Translations under genes and position numbers: made by a program
The notes under the pieces: model-generated
Told to the model about the DNA's origin: nothing
The model's database searches: none
Seen by the model: only the letters and a program-made list of their open reading frames with translations
Assembly (NCBI RefSeq): GCF_002775205.1
Contig: NC_036453.1
Location: 25,032,713 to 25,096,712 of the forward strand
DNA length: 64,000 nt
DNA from: Xiphophorus maculatus
Taxonomy: Eukaryota; Chordata; Actinopteri; Cyprinodontiformes; Poeciliidae
Reading direction: 5' to 3'
Shown here: piece after piece, positions 16,757-30,668 of the stretch
How the letters are laid out: each line of letters opens with the position of its first letter
Position numbering within the stretch: the first letter of the stretch is position 1

Positions 16757-16892
16757 TTTCAAAATAATGAGATACTATCTCATTATTTTGAGATAGCATC
16801 TCAAAAATAATGAGATACTATCCTTATTCCGGAAATAATGAGATAGCATCTCATTATTTTTGAAATACTATTTCATAATAATGAGATAATTT
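16757..16892. repeat. palindromic AATAATGAGATA repeat cluster
   Basis: The motif AATAATGAGATA and its inverse TATCTCATTATT alternate at least seven times in about 135 bases, separated by short ACT/GCA spacers, so the stretch can fold back on itself repeatedly. It lies between the 3-unit polyubiquitin gene and p2rx5. I do not recognise the family. Confidence 0.7.
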
Positions 16893-17173
16893 ATTTTACT
16901 TTTTTAACAGAGTGGCAGAAACGGGCTTCCATAACATCCTAAGCTTCTTCTTCTTCTTTTTTTTTTTTTTTAGCTGAACTTGTAAAACTATTATTGAGTG
17001 AGTGAAATGAATTCCTCAGCACCTCACACTGACTTCTGGGATGCGAGCAGCAGCGTTTCGCAGCCAATGTCTGTCTATCGCATGACAAGTGACCCGGCTG
17101 CAGCGTATCAGCGGGGACAGAGAGAGGCTGCGACCTGCTGCTGTCTCATTTTGGTTTCGGCGAGGCGCGACAA

Positions 17174-20100
17174 ATGGCAGGCTGCGGGGGCTTCTTCTTC
17201 TCTCTCCTCAACTACAAGACAGAGAAATATGTCATTGCCGAAAACAGGAAAATCGGGCTTTTGTTTCGGCTCTATCAGCTGGCGGTGCTCGGATACATAA
17301 TCGGGTGAGGTCTTTTTGCGTGGACTAAAGACGCGGAGAGTGGATGGCAAAGTTAAAAATAGGAGAGCTTATGGGACAATTTTAAATAGCTGGTGGCTTT
17401 AAAGTTGCACATGACGACTTCTTTTTACTTTATCTGAAGCATCGCCAAGTCGGGATTGAATATTGTTGGTCAAATCGACAACTTTTGTCATTATGCCATA
17501 GATTTTATGCTACGATTTATAATTTATTTATCGATATAAGATTACATTTACGATAAACTTAACTCCAAACTCGAAGCCTCTGGCTGTTGTAAACTGGTTT
17601 GCCTAATGGCATCCACGTCTCAGGTTCAGGCATTGTTTGTATCGCGGTGTAACTCCTGGGACATGCATCTGCATAGACACATCATTTCAAACCACCACTG
17701 CACTTAGAAAACATTGACAGCAGCCTGTTGTTCCATGCTGAGGAGGACTGTATCCTGTTGAGGCTGGAGAACATTGTTCTAGCTTGAGGGAGTTGTTCTA
17801 AAGCACAGTGAGTGATGGAGATGATGTTTCAGATGGGTGTTTGTGATGAAGAAAGGGTACCAAGAGAGGGAGGATGCAATCCAGACTTCAGTCATCACCA
17901 AGCTCAAAGGCGTGTCTCTGACCAACTCCTCGGACACAGGACCTTACCTGTGGAGCGCAGAGGATTACGTCATACCTCCAAATGTGAGTAATTTATTGTC
18001 AAATTTTTACATTTCAACCACAAACATCAGTGCATTTCAATGAGACTTTACATTATAGACCAAATCAAAAATTACAAAATCAATGCTTTGTTCAATCATC
18101 ATGTGCCAATTACTGCTGCAAGTTTGTTTTTGGGGTAGTACGTCTTTACCTGGTCTGACATTTTTGCTCAAGGTCAGTCAAATGAGAGGGAGAGTGTTTG
18201 TGAACATACATTTTAACCCTTTCATGCATAGTGGTCACTACAGTGGACAGCTATCTAAAAGCCATTTTCTTGTGCTTCCTGTGGATTTTTATGTTATAAA
18301 TGCACACAGACCACTGAAGTGGACACTAATGCATCATAAAATATACCATCAACTACTGGCCATCAGCTGCAAATGCAAGAAATTATTTTTGTTAAATACA
18401 ATATGGTCGACAGACAAAAAAGCATGAGAACCGACCCGGTCCCTCCTTCTACTGTAGACGACTCTTGCAAGTAAAAAAAATATTGTGACATCAGATAACC
18501 CCTGAGGAACAATACTACTGATGTATTTTTCAAATAACAACTTTGTATTTGGACAAATTTACAATTGATCACATAAAAATAAAAAAAAAGTAAAAAAATT
18601 ATTTTTACAAAAAAAAATTTCCTACCTTTTTTTATGCCTTAAGAAAAAAAAATTTAAAAATGGAAAAAAAATTCTGACACAAAGGATCATAATTCATGCA
18701 TGAAAGGGTTAAACTAGAACCTTTTAAACTCTGTTTTAGGTGTGGACTGGGCCACTTCTGTAAACCAAGAATGGTCGAGTCCGGTCCTTTAAAGCTACTG
18801 TTAAAGCAACATCAATCTAGGAGGCAGATATCAGAGCAAAAGTACAAGTTTATTACAGCAATTGCAATTGGAGAAAAATCATTTAACACACAGTGGTCAT
18901 CAAGATTGAAACACACATGAGTGTCAAAGGAGTCTCTGTCACTCAGGGGCCTCCTCTTATACAGATTCAAACACGTAGCCCATGGCTGAGTTCCTAAACC
19001 ACATGACAAAAGAAAAAAACACAAGAAGATACAGGCAGTTTCTGACAAACGGGTCACAGTTGGAACACCTGATTCCTTGAAGCATCGACACCATAACCAC
19101 AAACACCTCTGCATTAAAGAACTTTATCTGAACTTACCTCTGATGTGCATACGTTACTGCAGAATCAACAGTTTCATCTCTAGATGTGGAAAAACCTATC
19201 TGTTGTCCTTTGGCTCAACTTACGAATCTTGCACCGGTGCAGCTCAGGGCCCTGTGAGTGAGTTCGGTTGTGGTCAGGCATTTCCTGTTGGAGCAGCCTC
19301 CGAAAGGCAGACGGTTTGTCACACAGAAACACTGCAGTTGGTGCAAGCTGTGACCTTTAATGCATTGGATATACATAACAAAATGAGTAAAGTAATAAAA
19401 GCAATCAATAATAAAAGGAATCAATAATAAAAATATTCAAAACCCTTTATGAAATAATAGCCATTAATAATCCATTTCGAAACTACGTTCATGAAAACAC
19501 TGGACATAAAAAAAATACATTATGAAGGCGATTGTGTGTTTTGTTTCTTAATGATACAGTTTGTTCACTAATGTTCTTTAAACAAAGTGTAGGGCAGGAG
19601 TGTCAAACTCAATTTAATTTTGGGCCAAATCAAAAATCTGAATGTTCTTAAAGGGCCGGTTGTGCCAGAATGTATTGATAAAACCCATTAAATTGATGAA
19701 ATATCAATAAATAGCTGCTTGTGCTCGTTTCAGCTTTAACTGATGCTGAACATACAGTATTTTCACATTGGTCTGTCAATCCAGGATTTTGTGATTGTTT
19801 TTTTTTTGTTCTTTTTTTGCAATCAAAATCACCAATTCTATGGTGCTAATTTAGAAATATTTGTAAGGAAGTTTTACAATATTTGCACAAATGTATGATG
19901 TTAAATGTGACTTATTAATCGCCCTATCAGTCACGGACTACAACTTGTAAAACTGAGGCAACAGTCACTTAAACTCGATTTTTTTTTTTTTGGACAATTT
20001 TGAGAAAAGAATTGCAGTAAAATCAGAAAAAAATGTGGGGATCTGTGAATTCTGTGAATTTTGCAGATTTGTGGAAAAACTGGAGGGACTTGCCGATGTC

Positions 20101-23100
20101 ATTAGGAGTCTACAGGGCCACATAAAAAGCTATTGCGGGCCAAAATTGGCCCCCGGGCGACACACCTTCAGAAGGGGCTTCAGAAAACAGCTGCATTTAT
20201 ACCGAAATAAAATTACACAAAGGTTTACTCTAGTGACTCAACTCTATTTAGGTGACATGTGAAGGCGGTTAGTTACACTAGATTTTATTTAGGAGCATCA
20301 GAGTAAAGGGGGCTGAATAAAAATGCACACATACATTTTGTTACTAAATGTTGAAACCCATGTCATTTTCCTTCTACTTTACTGTGCTGTGCAAAATTAT
20401 TTTAGTTTGTCATGTAATAAAATACATTGAAGTTAGTGGTTGCAACTTGAACAAATACTGTTTGAAAACTTTCCTTCTGTCTGCCAAGCTGTTAATGAGA
20501 TGTGTCTTTTTCGCCATGTGGCATTAGCCTCAATGTCTGACTGAACAGAATTGAACAATGTAATGTGCTTAACCTTTTACTTTCTCCTTCTAAACCTAAT
20601 TGAATTCTGCAGGGTGAGCAGGTGTTTTTTGTAGTAACAAATTACATAAAGACCCCGAATCAGAGGCTGGGCTTCTGTGCTGAGGTGAGTACCTATACTG
20701 AGATTTATTTTTTTTATTTTATTTTATTTTTTAATGTAGCAATTCCATTGTGAAAAACCTTCACTGCTCCTCCTGCAGAGTTTCAAGGTACCAGATGGAC
20801 GATGTCAGAGCGACGACGACTGCCCAGAGGGGGAAAGTGTGACAGCTGGACATGGTAGGAGTCGTTCATTGGGGAGTTTCTTAGAAACATCCGAAATACA
20901 AATCTGGAAAAACTGCCAAAAACTTTAACTCAAATAGGAAGTAGATTTTCGAGTTAAGGCAAGCTACCTTATAAAACTGCTTGGTACTCATTAATTCATA
21001 ATATTAGAAATACTGGTGGTTGTATGTTATTGGAAACCAAAAGTGAGGTACCACACACATACAGAATGACGGATATATTGTTGTAAATTGTGCTGCAAAA
21101 TTTTGATTTGTTAGTATATTCCCTCCAAGTGTGAAATATTGCTATCAGCTTGTTTTGCTACTTTATAGAGATAAAGAAAGTGATGTTGTCTGTTTTAGGA
21201 ATAAAGACGGGCTTGTGTTTGAACAGCACAGGGACCTGTGAGCTTCACGCTTGGTGTCCTATCGAAAACAGTCAGAGGCCAACGTAAGAATCCTCCTCCT
21301 CACTGTGTGTTGCTATCTTAACCCCAACTCATATCAAATTGAACTAAATGTTCCTCTGATATACAGCAGAGCTTAGGTTCAGGGCGATGAATAGATTTTA
21401 TTGATTAACCAAAGTTTCTGTTCATGAAGATTTAATTCTTGGAAAATGTGAATTTCTTTTTTCACCAATGAACTCCTTGGGTTTCTGTAATTTTGTTTTA
21501 GAAGCACAATTTACAGGTTGTATTTGGTTGGACTTTGAGCTCAGGTCAACTCCTAGAAGCAATAATGTAAATAAAAGCAATTTTAAAAATATTTTCTATC
21601 ATTTGTAATTTTTCTTAATTAAAGAAGAAGAGAGAGGGGAGAGAAAAAAAATCGTATTTAATATGAAAAATCTACGATTCTATTTTTAAATCATATGGCC
21701 CGGTCCTAGCAGAGCTGTTATTTCTAAAACAGCCTCCTTATATTGGCTGTTTTTTTTTTCTCTTTTAATTATTATTTTTTTTTTACCACAGAGAGCCATT
21801 ACTGAGGGAAGCAGAAAACTTCACCATCTACATCAAGAACTTCATCCGGTTCCCCAAGTTTGATTTCTCAAAGTAAGTAGCTATAAGTGGCCGCTGACGG
21901 CTCCTGTGCCTGTGGTTTTTAAAGCATCGCAGCATAGAGTGAGATGGGGGGGGCTATACATATTTCAATGGCTGCTTTAAATAGCTTCAGGGTGCTGAGT
22001 CGTCTATTTATATCGGCATGTGCATTGCTCTCAGCGAGACAGTGAAACAGTCATCTGAGACGTCCTTGACGGCAGCCCTTGGTTTGGACAGGTGTCAGAT
22101 CAGACGGGGTTTGCCCAGAGAGCGGGACCGCCGTGTCCCAAAGGAGAGAGTGGACCGCTGCTGGACATCGTTCCTAATTCATCAGCCAGGAGCTCCATCT
22201 GATTACACATGTATCTTCCTCGTGCTGCTTCTTTAACCGCAGCATGCCGAGACATTACGGCAATAGAGGAGTAATTTGACGCCACTTGATGACTGCCACT
22301 AAAAATGGCTGGCAATACAACACCCCTGACAGCGAGACACATTCAGTTACACCGGGAATCTTGTGTACTGCTACAGGAGCAGGTGTTCAGGTTACAGCAG
22401 GTCTTAAATAAGAAATATTACGAGTTCTCCACTTTTCAAAAGTTTACAATAGAGGTCAGATGGCCTTGAGATGCATCGTCTATTCAGTAGTTCACATAAA
22501 TCAGATTGCATCTATTGTTTACTTTTTAGCGACATGCCCACACAACAAGTTTCTCTGCAGCTTTGTGAAGGAGGGAAACATTGCATCAGAAAATAAAATT
22601 GTTGAGCCTCTTTTTTTAGCTTTACATCATATTGTAATGTTATTCCCTTATCAAAAACATACCTGGAGTGTTGCTTTGACTCCTTCATGCATGTGTGAGA
22701 AATCCTTGATTTCACCTGAGTGGCCCTAGCACCACTTTTGAGAACGAAGCTCCTCCTTCCCCTACAACTCTGTCACTCAGCTCCTTCAGACTAGCCAGCA
22801 GCAATTAGCAAACACATGATGGAACAGCGCATCTGCTGAGCTCATTATACGAGCTACTTCTCAGTGCAGCACTGGTAAAAATGTTGTTAAAAGGTTAATA
22901 GAGGAGCCATGTTGTGATGACTTCCAGAAGGCGGAGTTTCAGAAAGAGCAGGAGTTTTTAAAACAGTCCCAATTTCAAGATGTTAAATTACAAAGTCAAA
23001 TTTCTTTTAAGTCATATTTGATATATATTGCACTTTTATAAGAACCGAAGGTAACATAGTTACTCAATGGTGCTGTAAAATGGTACTATGTTCCTGGAAA

Positions 23101-26100
23101 ATACATAACACCGGTGCTTTAAATGTAATAAGTCACTATTCATATCTGGAAGAATGGCCCGTTTTTGCTTCTTTTTTCCCTTCTTAGGTCAAATGTCCTT
23201 GAAACATCTGATGAGGGCTACCTAAAGAGATGCTTCTATGATATAGAGAACCATCCCTACTGCCCCATCTTCCGCCTCAGAGATCTGGTCAGCAGAACGG
23301 GACATGACTTCCAGGAGATGGCTGTTAAGGTAGAGAGAAGCAACTGGTTTCACTTGACTTTTCTCGCGGCATTCATAAAAATCCCCCTGGATTTTGTGTA
23401 ACATATACAAACTAAAGCAACTGTTCAGTTCAACATCTCGTTAATGATGGGGTTCATGTTGAGGGAAGGAGAGAAATTTGAATGTCAGTCTCTTGTACAC
23501 ACTGGAGGTGATTACGCTAAGTGGAGAACAACGGATGAGGGACTATCATGAGGTTAGCATTCGTGGTGGTTTTTCTCTTTTTTTATATATATACCGATTT
23601 ATCTTGTTTATCTTGTTACAGCAACTAACAATTATTTTAATAATTGATTAATCTACTAAATATTCTGATAGTTAATCAATTAATCGGATAAAGAAATGAA
23701 AACATTACATAGATTTTTTTTTATTGAACCACTCAAGCTTTTTTTTTAAATAAGATATTACAAATACACTAAAAGATGCAAATAAAGAATTTTCTTATTT
23801 AAGAAAAGAATTGGATTAATATTTTATTGGCTAAAATTCAATACCATAGCATTCCTTCAGTAGATCTGAACCGGGTACAATACTCCTAGAAAGGAACTGG
23901 ATGTCATCTGTTGCTGTTGATGTGCAGCAATAATTATGTCTCACTGTATTCAATAGGTTAAAGAAAATGGAGGATTTTGCTAAGAGAAACTGCTGAAATT
24001 GTTTGAAATGCTTGGATAAAATGTCAAAATGCTGCATTTGTATTCACTCCTTTTACTTGGATACCCATAAATAAAACCCAGTGCAAAACAAATTTCTTTC
24101 AGAAGCCACCTGTTGAAACTCCTGTTAGCTTGTGAGATCAAACTTAGAAAGTACCATCTAGTTTTATCAGAACAAGAATCCAGAGAAACCCCTACTAGTC
24201 TATAAATACATAAACCACTTATTCTTAAACATGGGGAACCAATACGTAGCTTTATACGTTTTTGTTTTCTTTTGCTCTTTCCTTTGTTGTTGTACTTTCT
24301 TCTAATTCATGTAAAGCACTTTAAGCTGCCTTGTAGCTGAAAATGTGCTACATAAATAAAATGACCTTACTTTACGTGATGAGCGAGTGGCAGAAAAAAA
24401 AGCTTAAGCTGAATAAACCCAAATGAAGTCGAGTAACACAACTCATCAGGTGTTAACGGTGACCTTCTTGATTTCATGACGGTCGAGGCCTGTCACTTTG
24501 TTTTCCGTATATACCGTCTTACCTTAGGCTCACTGTGTGTGTTCCACAGGGCGGCTCTATCGGTATTCTCATCGAGTGGAACTGCGACCTGGATAAGGAC
24601 TCGTCAGAGTGTAATCCACAGTACAGCTTCACCCGTTTGGACATGAACTTAAACAACTCTGTTACATCAGGATACAACTTCAGGTGCGCCTCTACAATGC
24701 TTCTGCTTAAATTTTTCATTCTTTTTTTTTTTTTTTTAACCTTTTTGGTTAACCTGAAGTGTTTTCCTTTTCTCCTCCAGACATGCGAGATATTACAAAG
24801 ATCAAAACGGTGAAACTTTTCGCACACTGTACAAAGTGTTTGGGATTCGATTTGACATCATGATCAATGGGAAGGTAAAGCAGTAACATGAGCAATTCAT
24901 AAGGAAAGTACAGCGGGTGAAAGGAGTGTTGAACATGTCGGCGTTTTGCCAGTTTCGATATTCAGTGGAGCCATTAATGTAAAATTCACACTAAATGTTA
25001 CTAACATGTTGGTATTGAACATATGAAGAAATTAATGTGCAAAAAGGCGTAGAAAGCAAAGAAACCAGCTGAAATCTGCTGCTATTTAGAGACCAAATCT
25101 GCTGCTATGTTCAAATCTATATGAGTTAGTTTAATATGATCTAATGGAAACGAGAAAATATTTTTGGTTTTCGTGATATAAATCTCTTCAATCATGTTTT
25201 ATATTTTGTTCCAAGAAATTCTTGTTTTAACGACCTTTGTGTCTCATTTTAATGAGTTACTGATCCCCAAGTATTCATAACAATATTGAAAATATTTAAA
25301 TGAAAAAAAAAAACAACATTTCTTCTGTACATAATTTACCTGCTGTGTGTGATTCTACCAATAAAATAAATGTATTGTTGATGTTTTGCAGGCTGGGAAA
25401 TTCAACATCGTTCCTACAATAATTGCGTTTGGCTCAGGTGTTGCCCTGATGGGTATCGTAAGTAATTTATTAAAATATGCAGTGCATCGCAAATATATTT
25501 AGACGCTTTGAGCTTTTTTGAATTGTAGACACTTTCAAACTTTAATTAGGATTTTATGTGATAGACCAAGACCAATTAATGCATGATTGTAAAGAGGGCA
25601 GAAAATGATGCTTCAAATTTGAGTGAAGCCTGGAGTTCTTTTGTTTCCTGCGCCAAACATGCGTCAAAGGTCTGGTTTTCTTTTCTTAGTTAAGATGTGT
25701 TTAGCCTCATCCATCTCCACCTCTGTCACCACAGATGTTGTGTTCAGTGTCAACTCGGTGGCTTTGTCTTCATGCCTGCAATCTGAGTTTGCAGTGTTAC
25801 TGATGTCAGCACATAATCTTTGTAAACAAACAATAATTAGCAGTGTCAGGTTTCTTGCACTTCATTGCTAAATTCACGGCTGACACACGCTCAGCCTCAA
25901 CGTTTCTGCTCCTGCTGTATGGAACACCAACAAAGCCAAAATGGTGTGAAATTCATGTCTTTCAAAATGCATCAACATACAAGCAACTGAAAAACATGAG
26001 TAACCTCACCACCAACAAATGACCGATTGTTTTCATCCAATCAGCATATTCCTTGGATGAAAAAGGACCAATCACAACCAACAAGTCAAAATAATCCAGG

Positions 26101-27000
26101 AAGTGACATAAATTACGAATCAAAACTCTAGAATTTAAGAAAAACACAATAGAACACAGAACACGTACATTTTGTTGCCTAGTAATATGTAGTTAAGGAA
26201 ACGAATGCGGTATGTGCATTTCAGGTAAGATTTTTTACATTTCTTGAGTTACTATGATGATCCTGTGCCACAGTATCATGTGAACTCACACCCTCTGCGT
26301 CTGCAGACGTCTCAGTTGCTACAATCTGAGTTTGCAGCTTGCTACACCTCCAGTTTCAAGCCATGTGTGATTTCAGTTTCACTTCACAATGATGCAATAC
26401 ATTGTGTTGGTTTATGGTTTTGAAATCTCAAAGTACATTGAAATCTGTGGTTATGTGACAAAGTAAAAGCAATATGAATAGTTTTGCAGGGCATTGCTTT
26501 ACAGTTTCTGAAAAGAAATACTGTAAGTATCCTCCTGTGGTTTTAAGAGTTCAGGTCTTATGTTTGTCTTGCAGGGAGCCTTTGTGTGTGATATGATACT
26601 TCTCTACATGATGAACACAAGCTCCTACTACCGAGAGAGGAAATTTGAAATAATCAACTTTAAGTATGGCTCAGGGGCACAAGGTTTTTTTTCCCTTCTC
26701 AGTGATTCTTTTCACCTCCATGCAAGCTTTTGTTTTCTTTTTTACAGAAGAGAGAAAAATAAACAGAAGGACGATAAAGCAAGCAACCGGGATAGGAAAT
26801 CCAGAAAAGCCGGCGTGGACAAAGATGCAGCCAACTCTATCAAAAAACCGGAGGAAACTGAACTAACGGTGGAGACGTCTGCTCCTGAGGAGAAACGGGG
26901 TCCCACCGTTCCACGCAACACAGGGCAGCGATACTCAGCCGTCCAGTCCAAACAAGGCGCGGCGCCAAAGCATCACATCAGTTTCTCTTCGAACAACTAG
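17174..27000 (+). CDS. p2rx5: P2X purinoceptor 5 (ATP-gated cation channel)
   Basis: Trimeric plasma-membrane channel opened by extracellular ATP. Twelve coding exons: 17174-17304, 17833-17983, 20613-20684, 20779-20854, 21199-21283, 21792-21872, 23188-23329, 24550-24683, 24781-24874, 25392-25457, 26575-26663, 26748-27000. They join in phase to 457 residues. Order of features: N-terminal [15 protein letters not shown], first membrane segment (about 31-50), the ATP-contact lysines in ITKLKG, ten ectodomain cysteines, the ATP-binding GYNFRHARYY (NFR motif) and [11 protein letters not shown], second membrane segment (about 330-353), then YRERK matching the YxxxK surface-retention motif. The basic, low-complexity tail ends HHISFSSNN. 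The best match is P2RX5, supported by DYKTEKY-like and DYVIP segments and by EMC6 next door. Exon 10 is present and in frame, unlike the common human P2RX5 allele. Confidence 0.95.
18213..18712. mobile_element. piggyBac-like MITE flanked by TTAA
   Basis: TTAA, then CCCTTTCATGCATAG at the left, and TTCATGCATGAAAGGG then TTAA at the right. A terminal inverted repeat starting CCCTTT and an exact TTAA target duplication are hallmarks of piggyBac insertions. The 492-base interior has no transposase. It sits in p2rx5 intron 2. Confidence 0.75.
19595..20165. mobile_element. hAT-like repeat of the GTGTCAAACTCA family, degraded
   Basis: Starts with CAGGAGTGTCAAACTCAATT and GGGCCAAAT, and ends with the inverse GGGCCAAAATTGGCCCCCGGGC. 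It belongs to the same family as 42021-42373 and 53205-53810. The right terminus is degraded, and no target duplication was confirmed. It lies in p2rx5 intron 2. Confidence 0.55.
25490..26500. other. p2rx5 intron 10 with degraded dispersed repeat
   Basis: No exon was found. The phrase TTATGTGATAGACCAA near 25553 and similar pieces at 3780, 6415 and 26450 recall an old, very common fish interspersed repeat. Family assignment is uncertain. Confidence 0.35.
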
Positions 27001-27262
27001 CATGGGGGGCAACTGAAGACTACTGGACTGCAGACGTCTCTTTAACGCTGCGGAAGGTGGATCCCAGTGTCAGACTGAGGTCTGCTGATGGCCCGGTCCC
27101 TGACTGATGCGCTGAAGGAGGGAAATCTCAAATGTTCTGCAGCACGAGGGACCAGGCAGTCATAGGAGGAGGGTGATCGTTATGTTCAATGAGTTAAACT
27201 AAAACTTTATCAAGAGTTGAATGTTTATCAAGACTTAGTCACTGACAAGAATCGCTAAATAC

Positions 27263-27425
27263 GGGGCGTGCTGTGGTGGCGCAGGGGGTTAGCACGCCCC
27301 ACGTTTGGAGGCCTTAGTCCTCGACGCGGACGTCGCGGGTTCGACTCCCGGTCCCGACGACCTTTGCCGCATGTCTTCCCCCATCTCCTCACTCTCCTTC
27401 CTGTCTGCCTACTGTAGAAAAAAAC
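27263..27425 (+). mobile_element. tRNA-derived SINE
   Basis: The head carries A box TGGTGGCGCAGGGGGTTAG and B box GGGTTCGACTCCC, followed by the family body CCTTTGCCGCATGTCTTCC. It shares long near-identical stretches with 38273-38471. It sits about 260 bases past the p2rx5 stop, probably in its 3'UTR or just beyond. It is an open stretch of the genome, not a tRNA gene, because no cloverleaf can be closed. Confidence 0.75.
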
Positions 27426-28661
27426 TGCGTCACTGTTACATCTGTATACTCCAAACCTGGCAGTCGTACGATGCAAGCACCCAACCTCATATCAAACGTA
27501 CATTTGTGTTGCGACCTGTAAAATAATCGTCCAACTTGTAAAGTCAACACTTCCTTTGGTATCTGTTTCACAAAAACTGAATCACTTTAATGTTACATCA
27601 CTGGTCTTACGAGAAGCAAATCCACTATGGGATATCGGGGCCATTGCAGATAGAAAAAACTCAAATTTTAAAACCAATCTTAAACATTTTACAAAAAAAG
27701 GAAATAAATCAATAACTTTAATAATTAAAAAGTAACTTGAGTTTCAAAAGTTACAAATTTTTGACTTTTGAAACTAAAATTTATTTCCAGAAAACTTGAG
27801 TTTTTTTAGGCAGAAATATCCTTTTATTTTTTTACTCTACAATAATCCATTGTACAAACCTGATTATTTTCTGCTGGATTTTTCTTTTGTCAAGATTGCA
27901 ATTTATTACAGTAAAACAATGACCCTTGTGAATATCCTTAAGCTTTTCTTAAAACTAAGCCATTTGAGTAAAATGTGAACATTTTTGAGCGGAAGATGTA
28001 GAAATAGAAAAGGTCAGGGTTCAACGCCATGATTTGTAACAGACGTGTCAAAGATGCTTTTGGAAGCAATATGTAAAAAGAAAAAGAAAAAAAAATGTTT
28101 TTTCCTGTTGGACACTATTTAATGAAAATGATTTATGTGAACTGTTGATGCTGCTACTCTATCTGCAATTTGATTTCCAGCCAGTAGCTACAACGTGTTC
28201 TGTTCATGTAAATGAAGCCGTCTGCTGTGTGTGTCTTAATTCTCTGTGGTTGGTTGTGTTTGAATGAATGCTGAGTTTTTTCAGTATGTTCTACATAATG
28301 TTGATTTACTGCCTGACTCATTAAGAGATTAATGCAAAGCAATCTGTACAGAGGTTTTTATTCCAATCAGTTGCAATATTCAATATGTTTTACATGAAAA
28401 TGTTGCCACACTTTATTAGGATTTTACAAGCTAAGCTATTAGTCATTGTGGTAATGTTACTGGTAGCTGTAGTAGAAGGAGGACAAATAACGCTACCTAC
28501 GGTAAAACTGACGCTTCCTCCATTAAATCATCTACTCACAACAGAAATATTTAAAGTTTTTCACTACAGGATTGAGCTACGAACAGCAGCAGGCTAGACA
28601 GATCTAATGATTTACATAGCTTCATATCGAAACATTTCTGGGCTGATTGTGGGCGGGCGTC

Positions 28662-29006
<345 letters not shown>

Positions 29007-29054
29007 CTACCACCAGAGGGTGCTGCCGTTACAGGAAACATTATGCAGGGTTAG

Positions 29055-30000
29055 GCTGCTCTCATCCAATCTTGACTAAACAATTGCTGTTTTTGCAAAT
29101 TTATATTGCCACGTTGCAGAGTGAAGTGCACTATAAACGGCTATAACAGGTTTTAAAAAGGTACATGGACACATTTATCTGATTAATTCCTGTTTCCTTT
29201 TGTCCCATGTCAATTTATAGTTATGCTGAATTCCTTCATATGTTATGGAAACGGAAAAAACAAAAAAGAATTTACTCAGATTTTAAGCAGCAATAACAGA
29301 GAGACAGCTCTGTAACAGTAATATTATTGTCCATATATATTGTTACCCACCACTTATAATTTTATTGTCAGAAAAGCATATGCTTATATTCATCCAGAAA
29401 TAAAAAAAAGTAAATTATGTGTAAATCTTGAAGAAAAATCTGAATCCAATGTCAGTATCGATAAGTCAATGCTTTAAATAAAACACAGATTATTTGATCA
29501 AAGCATCTATAAAAAATGTGTCCCACTTTCACTCGTGGACAGATAGCGTTTGAAATAAAGCTGGATTAAAAACAAGGTAATGTATTAAATCTCTTCTTAA
29601 TAAGCCTACAATTGCTGAGTTAGTCAGATCAAACTGATGCATTTAACAAATGAATCACAAAGATAAAACAACCGAATAACAATAGAAGTACAGAAATATT
29701 AACCAAATATAAGCGTCAAGAGTAAAAACAATAACTGACAGAATTGGCTATTGCTAGTTTAGGCCGAAATGGAGCTATTAGTTAGCTTCTGTACATTAAA
29801 CAAATCCCTAAAATCACAGTAATATCACCGGCCTGGACGCCAACCAACAAGTAAACCAACCAACAAGTAAACACTCGGTGCTCCAATGTGACCCAGAGTA
29901 TGCCTGACTGCATTTTAACTCAAAACTGCTGCTTTACATTCATGTCACTTCTGCTGCTGCTGACAGGCTAGCTCTGTTAGCCCCCGCTAACAGTGACGAC
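29055..30000 (-). other. probable emc6 5'UTR intron
   Basis: AT-rich, with no open frame worth calling on either strand. Its content fits an intron between the candidate first exon and the single coding exon of emc6. Confidence 0.4.
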
Positions 30001-30007
30001 CACTCAC

Positions 30008-30190
30008 CGGATTTTAACGAAGCTTTCCGATTCCACTGGATGAAATTATTGCGGCATAATAATAACAGCACACAAGGTTACTTCACACCGTGGGGCATCT
30101 GGTGATTTAGTAAATATTCAGCTGCTCTAGCTCGGACACGGCGCATTCATCCTCACAGGACTGACACTCCTAGTCGAAAGTCAACCATGC
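30008..30190 (-). other. candidate non-coding exon 1 of emc6
   Basis: On the minus strand the donor CCG/GTGAGTG sits at 30007. The sequence around it is less AT-rich than its surroundings and lies about 450 bases from the divergent shpk start, consistent with a promoter region. No coding is implied. The upper limit is estimated. Confidence 0.35.
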
Positions 30191-30668
30191 TCCCTCGCAA
30201 TGCATTGTGGGTACAATACAGTCATCAAACAAGAGGGGTGTGTTTGCAAGACGGGGAAAAGTAGGACATTATCATTTCAAAGCAAAAAAATCTACCCAGA
30301 TTTTGTCATAATACATTTCATAGATGTTGCTATGCTAGACATGCTATCTGCTCACGATATCCAAATGTACAGAAAGATGGACTTTATTCAAGTGCTAAAA
30401 TTTAAAACATGAATGAGCTATTGTGTCAATATTTATAAATGTAACAATTCCATAAAATGAATATATATAAATATAAAATGAATAGATAATTATTTTTAAC
30501 GAATTTAAAAATAATTATCGTTAGTTATACATTAGTTACATGGACTGTTTACAGTCACTTTTGCTTTCTTTGAGATTTCCGATTCATTTTCTTTTAACAT
30601 GAACGCAACAAAGTCGACTTTGCCTTCAGGATGACATGCAGCACCTAGCAACTTGTCATCCTGAAGTC

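Noticed and set aside
16998-17300. 100-codon frame overlapping p2rx5 exon 1
   Set aside because: Different frame from the P2X start at 17174 and without family similarity; most likely 5'UTR and exon read-through.
18812-19427. open frames of 100-116 codons in p2rx5 intron 2
   Set aside because: No recognisable domains, no supporting splice pattern, and located in repeat-rich intron.
24535-24813. continuous frame from p2rx5 exon 8 through intron 8
   Set aside because: Intron read-through; a donor at 24684 and an acceptor at 24780 join the exons with family-consistent sequence.
27263-27360. possible functional tRNA gene
   Set aside because: A and B boxes are present but no acceptor stem or cloverleaf closes, and the same head recurs with a SINE body at 903 and 38273.
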